Position numbers and translations under genes: made by a program. Below the pieces are notes generated by a model that had not been told where the DNA came from, ran no database searches, and was given only the letters and a program-made list of their open reading frames with translations. From Actinomycetes bacterium (GTDB lineage Bacteria > Actinomycetota > Acidimicrobiia > Spongiisociales > JAHEDJ01), in NCBI GenBank assembly GCA_024641245.1, contig JAHEDK010000007.1, positions 37,471 through 101,470 on the forward strand: 64,000 nucleotides of DNA, in the 5' to 3' direction. The stretch's first letter is position 1. Every line of letters begins with the position of its first letter. Shown in pieces: positions 27,846 through 36,550 of the stretch.

Positions 27846-30602
27846 TTGTCTGCGTATCCATCAGAGTATGAGTTCGACGTTGTCTTGCGCGATGGCGAAG
27901 TAGCCCAGTTCCGGCCTATCAAATCAACCGACGGTGAGCGGATGCTCCGCATGTTCGAGCGCATGGGACCCGAGTCACGGTACTTCAGGTTCTTCCGGGT
28001 CAAGCGAGAGCTGACGCCTGAGGAACTCGACTACTTCACCGACGTGGATTACAGCGACCGCATGGCCATCATCGTCTGCCAGGACGGGGAGATGGTTGGC
28101 GTTGGTCGCTACGACCGGGCCGAAGACGATCCGGCTTTCGCCGAGGTGGCTTTCGCCGTCGATGATGCCCACCAGGGACGCGGTATCGGCACCCAACTGC
28201 TTCAGTTGCTCACGGTCTACGGGCGCGCCCACGGCATCACCGGGTTTCGCGCCTTCGTCTTGCCGGAAAACGTGGGGATGATGCGCGTGTTCCGCAATAG
28301 TGGCTTCGCCCTCGGACGGACGCTGGAGGAGGGGATCTACACGGTCGACTTTCCGGTCGAGCAAACCGAAGATGCCCTTGCCAGAGAACAGGTGCGCGAG
28401 CGGCGCGCAGTCGCCGCATCGGTTCTTCCGATCCTCTATCCGCGTTCGGTGGCGGTGGTCGGTGCCAGCAGATCACCAGGGAGCATCGGGAGCCGCCTGC
28501 TTCGCAACCTCGTGCACAACGGTTTCACGGGACCGGTATATCCGGTCAACCCGTCTGCCGACGTCGTCAATTCGATCCGCGCCTATCCGTCGGTGAGTGA
28601 CATCCCCGGCGACGTCGACCTGGCCATCATCGTTGTGCCCTCCCCGTACGTGTTGTCGGTCGTTGAGGACTGTGCCGAAAAGGGCGTGCGCGGTCTGGTG
28701 GTGATCTCGGCAGGCTTCTCGGAGGTTGGTGGAGAAGGTGTCGAACTCGAGCGGAAGCTGCTCGAACAAGTCCGGTCGGCCGGCATGCGCATGGTGGGTC
28801 CCAACTGTATGGGTGTGCTCAATACGAGCAGAACCGTCTCCATGAACGGTACGTTTGCCCCCGTGTATCCGCCCCGCGGCAACGTGGCCATGTCCAGCCA
28901 ATCAGGTGCACTCGGAATTGCCATTCTCGACTACGCCCACAGTGCCAACATCGGAATCTCATCATTCGTTTCGGTCGGCAACAAGGCAGACATTTCAGGC
29001 AACGACCTGCTTCTGGCCTGGGAAGAGGATCCGGCCACCGACGTCATCGTGCTCTACCTCGAGTCGTTCGGTAACCCCCGCAAGTTCGCCCGAGTTGCCA
29101 GACGGGTGGCCCGAACCAAGCCAATCGTGGCCGTGAAATCCGGACGAACCGCCGCCGGAACTAGGGCGGCCAGCAGTCATACCGGGGCACTGGCCTCAAC
29201 GGACGTCGCCGTCGACGCGTTGTTCCATCAGACGGGTGTGATTCGGACGAACACACTCGAGGAGTTGTTCGACGTGGCACAACTGCTCGCCAACCAGCCC
29301 GTTCCGCGGGGTCGACGGGTTGGCGTCATCACGAACGCCGGCGGCCCCGGCATTCTGGCGGCCGATGCACTCGAATCGAACGGTCTGATTATGGAGGAGT
29401 TCTCAGAAGGACTGCAGAAGAAACTCAAGTCGGTTCTCTCAGCCGAGGCCTCCGTCCGGAACCCCGTCGATATGATTGCCTCGGCCGGACCAGAGCAGTA
29501 CATCCATACGCTCAAGGCGTTGCTCGAGAGCGATGAGATCGACGCGCTGATGGCGATCTACATTCCGACTACTCCTGAAGGTGCGCCGGAGATCGCCGGC
29601 GCCGTGCGAGAGGCGCTTCGAGACTACGACGGCGAGAAGACCTTCCTGTCGGTGTTCATGCAGTCCGACGATGCCGCCCAGATGCTGGCTGCCGACGGCA
29701 CGAGGATCCCCACCTACCTCTTTCCGGAGTCTGCCGCTCTGGCACTGGCCAGAGCTGTGCGCTACGGAGAGTGGCTCGAGGTCCCGGAAGGTACGATCCC
29801 CCAGTTCGCCGATATCGACACCCAGACGGCGCGCTACGTGGTCGACAAAGCGCTGGACCGCCTCGGCCCGGATGGTGGTTGGCTCGAAGCCGGCGAAGTG
29901 CGCGATGTGCTCGCCGCTTTCGGTGTCGGCCTGCCCCTCGAAGCGACGGCGGACAGCGCCGACGAGGCTGTCGATATCGCCGAGACCATCGGCGGACCCG
30001 TTGCGGTCAAGGTGTTGTCGCCGTCTGCACTCCACAAATCCGATGTCGGCGGCGTGCTGCTCGACATCGAGGGCGAAGATGAGGTCAGAAGGGCATTCGA
30101 GCAGGTCCAGGCGGCAGTAGATGACCCCGAAGGAGTACTTATCCAGCAGATGGTGGCTGGTGGACACGAGGTGCTCATCGGCATGACGGAGAGTCCTTCG
30201 TTCGGGCCACTGCTGGCCTTCGGACTCGGAGGGGTCTACGTCGAGCTCTTGAAGGATGTGGCCTTCCGGGTTCTGCCGTTGAACGATCTCGAAGCGTCGA
30301 CCATGGTCAAAGAGGTGAAGGGTTATCGGCTACTCGAGGGATATCGCGGAATGCCGTCTGGTGATGTGCACGCGGTGGAAGAGGCCCTCTTGCGGGTCTC
30401 TGCACTGATCGAGGCCCTTCCTGAGTTGGTCGAGATGGATCTCAACCCGGTCAAGGTGCTCGAGCCGGGGGAGGGTGTCCAGGTGGTTGACGCCCGGCTC
30501 CGGGTACGGCCGATCCAGCAGGGATGGGCGCCGGAGCTCGTCGACATACCCTCGGTGGCGAATCGGGCGCGACAAAGGAGTGGGTCGGCCGGCTGCGTGT
30601 AG
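27846..30602 (+). CDS. GNAT domain fused to NDP-forming acyl-CoA synthetase (protein acetyltransferase-like)
   Basis: The 918-residue protein has an N-terminal GNAT domain (about 15-175; FAVDDAHQGRGIGTQLL). It then has a CoA-binding domain (about 195-290; SVAVVGASRSPGSIGSRLLR), succinyl-CoA-ligase-like domains with the phospho-His motif ASSHTGAL (about 443), and a C-terminal ATP-grasp domain (from about 675; VAVKVLSPSALHKSDVGGV). The architecture is that of Pat-type acyltransferases with the GNAT at the N-terminus. The active-site His is retained, so either ADP-forming acyl-CoA synthetase or lysine acetyltransferase activity (or both) is possible. TTG at 27846 has GAGGGG eight bases upstream. 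It converges on dinB. Confidence 0.85.
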   Translation: MSAYPSEYEFDVVLRDGEVAQFRPIKSTDGERMLRMFERMGPESRYFRFFRVKRELTPEELDYFTDVDYSDRMAIIVCQDGEMVGVGRYDRAEDDPAFAEVAFAVDDAHQGRGIGTQLLQLLTVYGRAHGITGFRAFVLPENVGMMRVFRNSGFALGRTLEEGIYTVDFPVEQTEDALAREQVRERRAVAASVLPILYPRSVAVVGASRSPGSIGSRLLRNLVHNGFTGPVYPVNPSADVVNSIRAYPSVSDIPGDVDLAIIVVPSPYVLSVVEDCAEKGVRGLVVISAGFSEVGGEGVELERKLLEQVRSAGMRMVGPNCMGVLNTSRTVSMNGTFAPVYPPRGNVAMSSQSGALGIAILDYAHSANIGISSFVSVGNKADISGNDLLLAWEEDPATDVIVLYLESFGNPRKFARVARRVARTKPIVAVKSGRTAAGTRAASSHTGALASTDVAVDALFHQTGVIRTNTLEELFDVAQLLANQPVPRGRRVGVITNAGGPGILAADALESNGLIMEEFSEGLQKKLKSVLSAEASVRNPVDMIASAGPEQYIHTLKALLESDEIDALMAIYIPTTPEGAPEIAGAVREALRDYDGEKTFLSVFMQSDDAAQMLAADGTRIPTYLFPESAALALARAVRYGEWLEVPEGTIPQFADIDTQTARYVVDKALDRLGPDGGWLEAGEVRDVLAAFGVGLPLEATADSADEAVDIAETIGGPVAVKVLSPSALHKSDVGGVLLDIEGEDEVRRAFEQVQAAVDDPEGVLIQQMVAGGHEVLIGMTESPSFGPLLAFGLGGVYVELLKDVAFRVLPLNDLEASTMVKEVKGYRLLEGYRGMPSGDVHAVEEALLRVSALIEALPELVEMDLNPVKVLEPGEGVQVVDARLRVRPIQQGWAPELVDIPSVANRARQRSGSAGCV

Positions 30603-30619
30603 AGTTAGCAGGTACCTTC

Positions 30620-31864
30620 TCAGTCTTTCTCGGCCAGCTCTCTGAACTCGTCCGGAACGGCTCCGGTTTCCGACAGCACAACGGATGCGTAGCCTATGGA
30701 CGCCCGGCCGAAGCGCTGTCGCGCCTCGTCGACCGATCGGTCGAGCACCCAGCGGGCCGCGCCGGTTGCGGTCCCCGGTCGGCGGCTGTCGTCGCCTATC
30801 TCGATCGGCAGTTCGAGTTGCAGGGCGGGTTCCTCTTCGAGGTGCGATACCGAGATGGCGAGGAGAGATATCACCCGCTCGGCGGAGTGATCTGCCAGCG
30901 CTGACCTGACCAGATCTCCTGCGATCTCCGCCAGGATCGAGGTGGCCGATACAGCGGCAGGAAGCGTGATTGACCGGGTCACCGACTTGAGGTCCGCAAA
31001 ACGGATCCGGGTGGTGATCGTCCGTCCTGAGCGGTTCTTGGCGCGCAAGCGAGTGGCGACCCGATCGGCGAGGTGGCGCAGTGTCGAATCGATCAGTTCG
31101 TCGGTGGCGGCGCGGCGCCCCATTGCCGATTGTGCCCCAACCGAGCCTGCCCTGTGATGGGTCTCAACATCGCGAGCGTCACGGTTCCAGGCCAGCGAAC
31201 CGAGTTTTGCCCCTACTGCCCTTCCCAGCAGATGCTCCAGTGATTGCCCCGGCATGGCCGCCAGTTCGCCGATAGTTGTGATGCCCTTTTCTGCGAGCCG
31301 CTTCCGGGTCACCGGTCCGACACCCCAGACCAGACCGACCGGAAGCGGGTGCAGGAAATCGAGTTCGTGTTCGGGATCGACGACGACGATTCCGTCCGGC
31401 TTGGCGACTTGTGAGGCGATCTTGGCCAGGTGTTTGGTCCTGGCGGCCCCAACGGAAATGGGGAGCCCGACTTCTGCACGGACCCGACGGCGGATCGTTG
31501 CTCCGATGTACCCCGGTTTCCCGAAAAGGTGCGTAGAGCCCGACACGTCGGCAAAGGCCTCATCGATCGAAATGCGTTCAATCAGCGGTGTGAAGTCGCG
31601 GATGATCTCGATTGCCTGATCACCGAGTCGCTGGTACTCGGAGAAGTGTCCGCCCACGAACTGAAGATGGGGACAGAGTTCGCGAGCCTGGCGCCCCGGC
31701 ATGCCGCCCCGCACGCCGAATGCCTTAGCTTCATACGAGGCAGCCAGCACCACGCCTCCTCCGACCGCGATGGGCTTGCCGCGCAGGCCCGGGTTCAGGA
31801 GTTGCTCAACGGACGCGTAGAACGCATCGAGATCGGCGTGGAGGATGGTCGGGGCCTCCGTCAT
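30620..31864 (-). CDS. dinB: DNA polymerase IV (Y-family translesion polymerase)
   Basis: The 414-residue protein shows the DinB catalytic motifs HADLDAFYASVEQ and RISIDEAFADVSGS, the thumb region GVGPVTRKRLAEKGI, and a beta-clamp-binding motif LQLELPI near the C-terminus. It performs error-prone bypass synthesis. A perfect LexA-type box CGAACGTATGTTCG lies 14-27 bp upstream of the start, indicating SOS control. It converges with the acyl-CoA synthetase gene across a 17-bp gap. Confidence 0.93.
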   Translation of the reverse strand: MTEAPTILHADLDAFYASVEQLLNPGLRGKPIAVGGGVVLAASYEAKAFGVRGGMPGRQARELCPHLQFVGGHFSEYQRLGDQAIEIIRDFTPLIERISIDEAFADVSGSTHLFGKPGYIGATIRRRVRAEVGLPISVGAARTKHLAKIASQVAKPDGIVVVDPEHELDFLHPLPVGLVWGVGPVTRKRLAEKGITTIGELAAMPGQSLEHLLGRAVGAKLGSLAWNRDARDVETHHRAGSVGAQSAMGRRAATDELIDSTLRHLADRVATRLRAKNRSGRTITTRIRFADLKSVTRSITLPAAVSATSILAEIAGDLVRSALADHSAERVISLLAISVSHLEEEPALQLELPIEIGDDSRRPGTATGAARWVLDRSVDEARQRFGRASIGYASVVLSETGAVPDEFRELAEKD

Positions 31865-31877
31865 GATCCCAGTGTAG

Positions 31878-31891
31878 CGAACGTATGTTCG
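31878..31891 (-). promoter_or_regulatory. LexA (SOS) box upstream of dinB
   Basis: CGAACGTATGTTCG matches the Gram-positive/actinobacterial SOS consensus CGAAC-N4-GTTCG perfectly, including the four-base spacer. It is 14 bp upstream of the dinB start. The same 14-mer occurs at the start of the 13E12 HNH gene (39490-39503). Confidence 0.85.
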
Positions 31892-31960
31892 GCGCGGGTC
31901 GCGAGTTCCGGGTTCCGAGTCGCAGGGAAGGGCACACGGTTCTTGAAAAGACAGTTCGTC

Positions 31961-31989
31961 TTGCTAGATAGACAAACTGTCTATACAAT
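31961..31989 (+). promoter_or_regulatory. Promoter with palindromic operator for the ABC-TetR operon
   Basis: A candidate -35 TTGCTA (31961-31966) and -10 TACAAT (31984-31989) are separated by 17 bp. A perfect 7-bp inverted repeat ATAGACA-AAC-TGTCTAT (31968-31984) lies exactly in the spacer. A second small dyad AAGAC-AGTTC-GTCTT is just upstream. This is the expected site for the TetR protein encoded by the third gene. The predicted transcript start would fall near GTG 31997, so a leaderless start is possible. Confidence 0.65.
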
Positions 31990-32020
31990 TCTCCCCGTGG
32001 CATCCCAAGAGGAGAGAGTT

Positions 32021-32992
32021 TTGGCATCAACGAGCGATGCCCCCGTCATTGTGGCGGAGGGGCTTTGGAAATCCTACGGAGACATCCCGGCAGTTCGTGA
32101 TTTGAGTTTCGAGGTCCGCCCGGGATCTGTATTCGGTTTGCTCGGACCGAATGGTGCGGGCAAAACCACAACGATCAACATGCTCACCACTCTCTTGCCA
32201 ATCGACGCCGGGCGGGCCTCGGTGGCCGGGTTTGATGTTGAGCGCGCACCCGAAGCCGTTCGTCAAGTCATCGGTTTGGCCGGTCAGGCGGCCGCCATCG
32301 ATGAGAAGCTGACTGCCCGCGAGAACCTCGAGATGTTCGGCCGTCTCTACAAGATGCCCAAGCCGGAGCGACGCGCTCGCGTTGACGAACTGATCGAGCA
32401 GTTCCGAATGACCGAATATGCAGACCGAACGGTGAGCACATACTCGGGAGGGCAGCGGCGACGGATCGATGTTGTGGCTGCCCTCATTGCCAATCCGCCG
32501 GCGCTGTTCCTGGATGAGCCGACGACGGGCCTCGATCCGCGCAGCCGCGTTGAGCTGTGGGAAGAGATCCGCAGCCTGGCGGATGGTGGCACGGCGGTGG
32601 TGCTGACGACCCAGTATCTCGAGGAAGCCGACCGATTGGCTGACCACATCGTGATCATTGACCGCGGAACCGTGGTCGCGTCCGGAACTGCGGGTGCCTT
32701 GAAGGACGATCTCGATCGCGATGTCCTCGAAGTGCACTTTGCTTCGGTCGGAGACCTGAACCTCGCCGTCGGCAAAATGGCCGGGGTCACCGATGACTAT
32801 GGAACCGATGAGACCAGCTCGAAGTTGACGATCCCCATCAGCGAGGGCTCCGCATCGAGTCTGGCTCTGTTGCGCAGATTTGAAGATGCCGGGATTCCCA
32901 TCGTCGACTTCCACTACCGGAGACCGACACTCGACGATGTGTTCATGAGCCATACCGACGAAGTCATCACCGGATCGGGGCGATCAAAGTGA
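32021..32992 (+). CDS. ABC exporter ATP-binding protein, DrrA-like
   Basis: The product of 323 residues is a single ATPase domain with Walker A GPNGAGKTT, signature YSGGQRRRID, Walker B ALFLDEPTTGLD, and a C-terminal extension (about 225-310) as in DrrA-type drug exporters. TTG at 32021 has AGAGGAGAGAG just upstream; GTG at 31997 would add eight residues and could be used leaderlessly. The next gene, a membrane subunit, overlaps by four bases (GTGA), and a TetR gene follows. The likely job is efflux of a hydrophobic compound, with the operon autoregulated by the TetR. Confidence 0.85.
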   Translation: MASTSDAPVIVAEGLWKSYGDIPAVRDLSFEVRPGSVFGLLGPNGAGKTTTINMLTTLLPIDAGRASVAGFDVERAPEAVRQVIGLAGQAAAIDEKLTARENLEMFGRLYKMPKPERRARVDELIEQFRMTEYADRTVSTYSGGQRRRIDVVAALIANPPALFLDEPTTGLDPRSRVELWEEIRSLADGGTAVVLTTQYLEEADRLADHIVIIDRGTVVASGTAGALKDDLDRDVLEVHFASVGDLNLAVGKMAGVTDDYGTDETSSKLTIPISEGSASSLALLRRFEDAGIPIVDFHYRRPTLDDVFMSHTDEVITGSGRSK

Positions 32993-33786
32993 CGAACCCG
33001 ACCGCGCCCACTCCAACGGTCGGCGACAAGCTCCGCTGGGCGATTCAGGACACTGCCACGATCACCTGGCGCGACATGATCCGCACGGCGCGGCAACCAG
33101 AGATGCTTTCGTTCGCGGTGGTGATGGGTTTGTTCTTCCTGCTCCTGTTCAACTACGTGTTCGGAGGAGCGATCGGAGCCGGAACCGGAGTCGACTACAT
33201 CCAGTTCCTGGTCCCCGGCGTTTTCGTGATTACCGCGTTGCAGGGCGCACAACAGACAAGCACAGGCCTGGCTCAAGATCTTGCAGAAGGCGTGATCAAC
33301 CGATTCCGGTCACTGCCGATGAGCCAAGTGGCCGTCATCGCCGGCCGCACGGTGGCCGATTCGCTTCGGAACATCGTCGGCGTCATCCTGGTGGCGTTGG
33401 TCGGGCTGCTGATGGGATTCCGGTTCGCTTCACTCTGGGGAGCAATAGGAGCAATCGCGCTCACGGTGGCAATGGGGTATGCGTTTTCGTGGCTAGGGGC
33501 ATCCATCGCTGCCAAGATTCGCAACGCCGAAATGGTCGGGATGCTCAGCATGTTCTGGCTGTTCCCGATGATGCTGGCAAGTTCGGCATTCACACCCACG
33601 AGTGCGATGCCGGGCTGGTTGCGGGCTTTCGCCGATAACCAGCCGATCTCGGTCGCAGCCGACGCCGTCCGAGCACTCACCGATGGAACTCCGGCTGGTT
33701 CGGCGACTCTCTCTGCTCTCGCCTGGATCGTCGGCATGCTGATCGTGTTCGTGCCCCTGAGTACGCGGTTGTATTCCAGGCCATGA
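32989..33786 (+). CDS. ABC-2 type exporter permease, DrrB-like
   Basis: The 265-residue membrane protein has six hydrophobic segments and the ABC-2 pattern of a conserved cytoplasmic N-terminus (ITWRDMIRTARQPEML). It also has GVFVITALQGAQQTSTGLAQDL and RFRSLPMSQVAVIAGR, followed by WLFPMMLASSAFTPTSAMPGWL. It is coupled to the ATPase by a GTGA overlap and to the TetR gene by an ATGA overlap. Substrate unknown. Confidence 0.85.
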   Translation: MTNPTAPTPTVGDKLRWAIQDTATITWRDMIRTARQPEMLSFAVVMGLFFLLLFNYVFGGAIGAGTGVDYIQFLVPGVFVITALQGAQQTSTGLAQDLAEGVINRFRSLPMSQVAVIAGRTVADSLRNIVGVILVALVGLLMGFRFASLWGAIGAIALTVAMGYAFSWLGASIAAKIRNAEMVGMLSMFWLFPMMLASSAFTPTSAMPGWLRAFADNQPISVAADAVRALTDGTPAGSATLSALAWIVGMLIVFVPLSTRLYSRP

Positions 33787-34358
33787 AAGACGCGACGGGG
33801 AGCTTGGATGGTTTGACTCTGCGACAACGCATCATCGCTGCTGCTCTGAGTTTGATCGCCGAACGTGGCATGGCGGGCGTGACGATGTCCGCGGTGGCGG
33901 GTGATGCCGGAGTTGCCCGCCAAACCCTCTACAACCACTTCCCGGACGTCGAGAGCATTGTGTTGGCGGCAACCGCCGAGCATGCAGCTGAAGCATGGGA
34001 TCAGCTGCAGCGGGTCGTCGCGGCTGCTGCAGGATCTCGGGCAAAGCTGGAACAGTTGGTGCGACATGCTGTCGCCGCGAGCGGTCACGGAGGGCACGCC
34101 GGTTCGCTCGAGGCAGGCCTGTCCGCTGAGGCACAGGAGAAGCTGCTGGATCACACCAGGAAGACGCGAGGAGCGATTGCAGAGATCTTGGAGTACGGGG
34201 CCGCAGAAGGAGCCTTCAGGAGTGATCTAGACGTCGAGATGGCGGCGATGCTCATCCAGTATCTGCTAGGCAGTGCCGGCGCCGCCGTAGGGGAGACCGG
34301 CGATGTAGCCCGTGTTGCCACCGAGGCGGTGAAGGTTGTGCTGGGAGCGGTCGACTAG
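33783..34358 (+). CDS. TetR family transcriptional regulator
   Basis: The 191-residue protein has a TetR helix-turn-helix at about residues 12-55 (IIAAALSLIAERGMAGVTMS, AVAGDAGVARQTLYNHFPDV). The all-helical ligand-binding domain that follows is not informative for the ligand. The gene overlaps the exporter permease stop by four bases. By operon logic it represses the promoter at 31961-31989 and is released by the exported compound. Confidence 0.85.
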   Translation: MKDATGSLDGLTLRQRIIAAALSLIAERGMAGVTMSAVAGDAGVARQTLYNHFPDVESIVLAATAEHAAEAWDQLQRVVAAAAGSRAKLEQLVRHAVAASGHGGHAGSLEAGLSAEAQEKLLDHTRKTRGAIAEILEYGAAEGAFRSDLDVEMAAMLIQYLLGSAGAAVGETGDVARVATEAVKVVLGAVD

Positions 34359-34399
34359 CCGCGTCGAACTCGGCCGCTCGTGGATCGACCGCCTTGTCG

Positions 34400-35863
34400 C
34401 TACTCGTCGATGCCCGCCAGCTTCTTTGCCAGCGACTTCTTGCCGGCTATGTCTGCCTGCCGCCCGATCAGGATTCGTTGAGCTTGGGGTGAGCCGGCCC
34501 CGTGCAATGACTCGGTGAGGTAGCCGACCGCGTTGCGGCCGAGTGTCATGTTTTCGATGAGGCGCAGCACCCTCATCCGGTCCTCCGTCGAAACATCTTC
34601 GCGACCCCTGAGGTACTTCTCGAGGATCGGGCCGGCCTCCGGGTGCTCGAAGTCCTGCTGCGAAGGCATGGTCACCATGAGGCCGCCGGCGAGGTCCTGG
34701 GCGAGGCGAGCCAGTTCATAGGGGAAGCGAGTCACGTTGTGTTTACAGACGTTGGCGAGCAGGGCGTCGTTCTCGAAGTTGCCGGCGTCGGTTCGGAAGG
34801 ACTCATGTGACGAGGCGATGCCCCCGCCGTAGATCGTCTCATTGAGATGGTTCATCTCGACGAGTTTGTCCTTGATGTGCGACGCCTTCTCGACCCCGTT
34901 GTACTCGGCGGCCAACGCGGCCGCGCCGATGAGGACATCGCCGACACCGCTCTTACACACGTAGCTGCGCCGGTGGTAGCTGGTGAATCGCTCGACGAGC
35001 GTCGCCGCGAATCCGTATTCGCCGTCCATGAAGACGTGCTCCCAGGGAACGAAGACGTCATCGAGAATGATCATCGCTTCCTGGCCGCTGTAGAGGGCGT
35101 TGCCGGCGTCGACTGCGCCTCCGTCGAGGATTCGCGTGTCGCAAGATTGGCGTCCGTAGATGTAGGTCAAGCCGGGAGCTTCGACCGGTACGGCGCAGGT
35201 CACCGCATAGTCCCGGTCGGCTTCGCCGAGTCGAATGGTCGGCATCACGATGAACCAGTGCGAGTTGATTGCCCCTGTTTGATGGGCCTTGGCACCCCGG
35301 ATCACGATGCCGTCGGCACGCCGTTCGGTGACGTGGAGGTAGAAGTCCGGATCGGCTTGTTCGGATGGCGCTTTGGAGCGGTCGCCTTTGGGGTCGGTCA
35401 TAGCGCCACCTATGACGAAGTTCATGCGCTGCATCTCGGCGAGCCACGTCGTGAAGCGCCGGTGGTAGTCGGTGCCGTGCTCGGCGTCGATGTCGTAGGT
35501 CACCGAGAAGGTCGAGTTGATGGCGTCCATTCCCACGCAACGCTGGAAGCAGGTGCCGGTGAGTTGCCCGAGGCGCCGTTGCATCTTGTTTTGGGCTACC
35601 ACGTCGTCGACGCTTTCGGTGACATGGAGGAATCGGTTGACCGGCGCTTCGACGATCGACGAAGTTGGTGAGGCCAGGTCCGGGTCTTCTACGGCGAGGT
35701 CGTACGTGGCCGCCAGCGCGTTGATCGACGGGCGAATCACGGGATGATCAACGGGTTCAGTGATCTTCTCGCCCATGAGGAACACCGTGAGGTGGCGGTT
35801 GCGGAGGCTCTCGACGTAGTCGTCTCCGGTGCGGATCGGTTCGCCTTTGGTCCAGCCGGTCAT
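34400..35863 (-). CDS. 4-hydroxybutyryl-CoA dehydratase-like enzyme (4-hydroxyphenylacetate 3-hydroxylase superfamily)
   Basis: From ATG 35863 (GGAGAG five bases upstream) the product is 487 residues. It resembles 4-hydroxybutyryl-CoA dehydratase / vinylacetyl-CoA isomerase: TGTCFQRCVGMDAI supplies C105 and C109, and YHRRSYVCKSGVGDVLIGAA supplies H297 and C303, the expected 4Fe-4S ligands. Further matches are GAMTDPKGDR, GAKAHQTGAINSH and YIYGRQSCDTR. In the clostridial enzyme I recall six residues between His and Cys; here there are five. FAD binding is expected. No other 4-hydroxybutyrate pathway genes are adjacent. The family is clear, but the exact substrate is not. Confidence 0.78.
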   Translation of the reverse strand: MTGWTKGEPIRTGDDYVESLRNRHLTVFLMGEKITEPVDHPVIRPSINALAATYDLAVEDPDLASPTSSIVEAPVNRFLHVTESVDDVVAQNKMQRRLGQLTGTCFQRCVGMDAINSTFSVTYDIDAEHGTDYHRRFTTWLAEMQRMNFVIGGAMTDPKGDRSKAPSEQADPDFYLHVTERRADGIVIRGAKAHQTGAINSHWFIVMPTIRLGEADRDYAVTCAVPVEAPGLTYIYGRQSCDTRILDGGAVDAGNALYSGQEAMIILDDVFVPWEHVFMDGEYGFAATLVERFTSYHRRSYVCKSGVGDVLIGAAALAAEYNGVEKASHIKDKLVEMNHLNETIYGGGIASSHESFRTDAGNFENDALLANVCKHNVTRFPYELARLAQDLAGGLMVTMPSQQDFEHPEAGPILEKYLRGREDVSTEDRMRVLRLIENMTLGRNAVGYLTESLHGAGSPQAQRILIGRQADIAGKKSLAKKLAGIDE

Positions 35864-35938
35864 ACGCTCTCCAATCGATGGGGCCACGCTACTCCATCGA
35901 GGGGCTGGACTTCTGTGTCGGGGCTTCGAAAGTGCCGG

Positions 35939-36217
35939 CTAGGCGCGGTCGCGAAACGCGTCGGCCGCAACCTTGAGATCCCGCCAGTCCGCAACGGCCA
36001 GCCGCGCCACTTGGATTAGGCGCTCGATGCTTCCCTCACTGAGCAAGAGCATCGCTTCGATCATCTCGTCGGAGGGTGTGATCTCCCCGTAGCAGTCATG
36101 CCAGGCGAGCTCGGTGAGTTCCAGGAGATCGAGTGCGATTGGCGCAAGGTCTTCGCCGAAGACCTCTGTTGCCCGTCGCTTCCGGTCGCTTCGTCTTTCT
36201 GCGCGACTGACGGCCAT
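35939..36217 (-). CDS. Hypothetical small acidic protein
   Basis: A 92-residue frame from ATG 36217 encodes a helical, charged protein (AERRSDRKRRATEVFG, then LALDLLELTELAWHDCYGE-like helices and SEGSIERLIQVARLAVADW). The frame runs on upstream into the riboswitch leader, so the internal ATG is preferred. No family is recognised. It diverges from the B12 transporter operon. Confidence 0.55.
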   Translation of the reverse strand: MAVSRAERRSDRKRRATEVFGEDLAPIALDLLELTELAWHDCYGEITPSDEMIEAMLLLSEGSIERLIQVARLAVADWRDLKVAADAFRDRA

Positions 36218-36339
36218 GGCTCCATTGTGCCATCTGAACGAGTCAACCGTTGGCCCGGGCGTCCACCTACTCGATGGCCCGAACGCTATTAGAAAAGAGG
36301 TACGAGCAGCGGCCTGGCTCGATGGCGGTCGGGCTATGC

Positions 36340-36460
36340 TCACCTTGTCCGGTACAACGGTCCGGATGCCGTCGAGGCCAGCGAAATTCGGTGGAATCCC
36401 GATGCTGTCCCGCAACTGTGAAGTCCCTCCGGGGAACGAGCCAGGACGCCTGACTCAACG
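36340..36460 (+). ncRNA. Cobalamin riboswitch aptamer
   Basis: The conserved core occurs in order: GGTGGAATCCC (36390-36400), GCTGTCCCGCAACTGTG (36404-36420), and the B12 box GAGCCAGGACGCCTG (36438-36452). These match the cobalamin riboswitch consensus. It lies upstream of a btuFCD-type importer. The outer boundaries given are approximate, since P1 was not resolved exactly by eye. Confidence 0.9.
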
Positions 36461-36494
36461 GCCACGAACAAGTCTCGGGTGAAGGCAGTGTTCG

Positions 36495-36548
36495 TGACCT
36501 GGTCGCCAGGTCAACGGAGCCACCTTCATCCTCCAGTCACGGAGGATG
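36495..36548 (+). promoter_or_regulatory. Riboswitch expression platform: SD-sequestering hairpin
   Basis: CATCCTCC (36527-36534) pairs perfectly with GGAGGATG (36541-36548) over a six-base loop. This buries the GGAGGA ribosome site of the next gene (start TTG 36551). A second perfect hairpin, TGACCTGG-TCG-CCAGGTCA (36495-36513), lies between the aptamer and this stem and could act as a switching or spacer element. No T-tract follows, so control appears translational. Confidence 0.75.
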
Positions 36549-36550
36549 TG

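Noticed and set aside
36479..36550. GTG 36479 as the btuF start
   Set aside because: It would put both riboswitch-associated hairpins and the ribosome site inside the coding region and place 24 extra residues before a normal lipoprotein signal.
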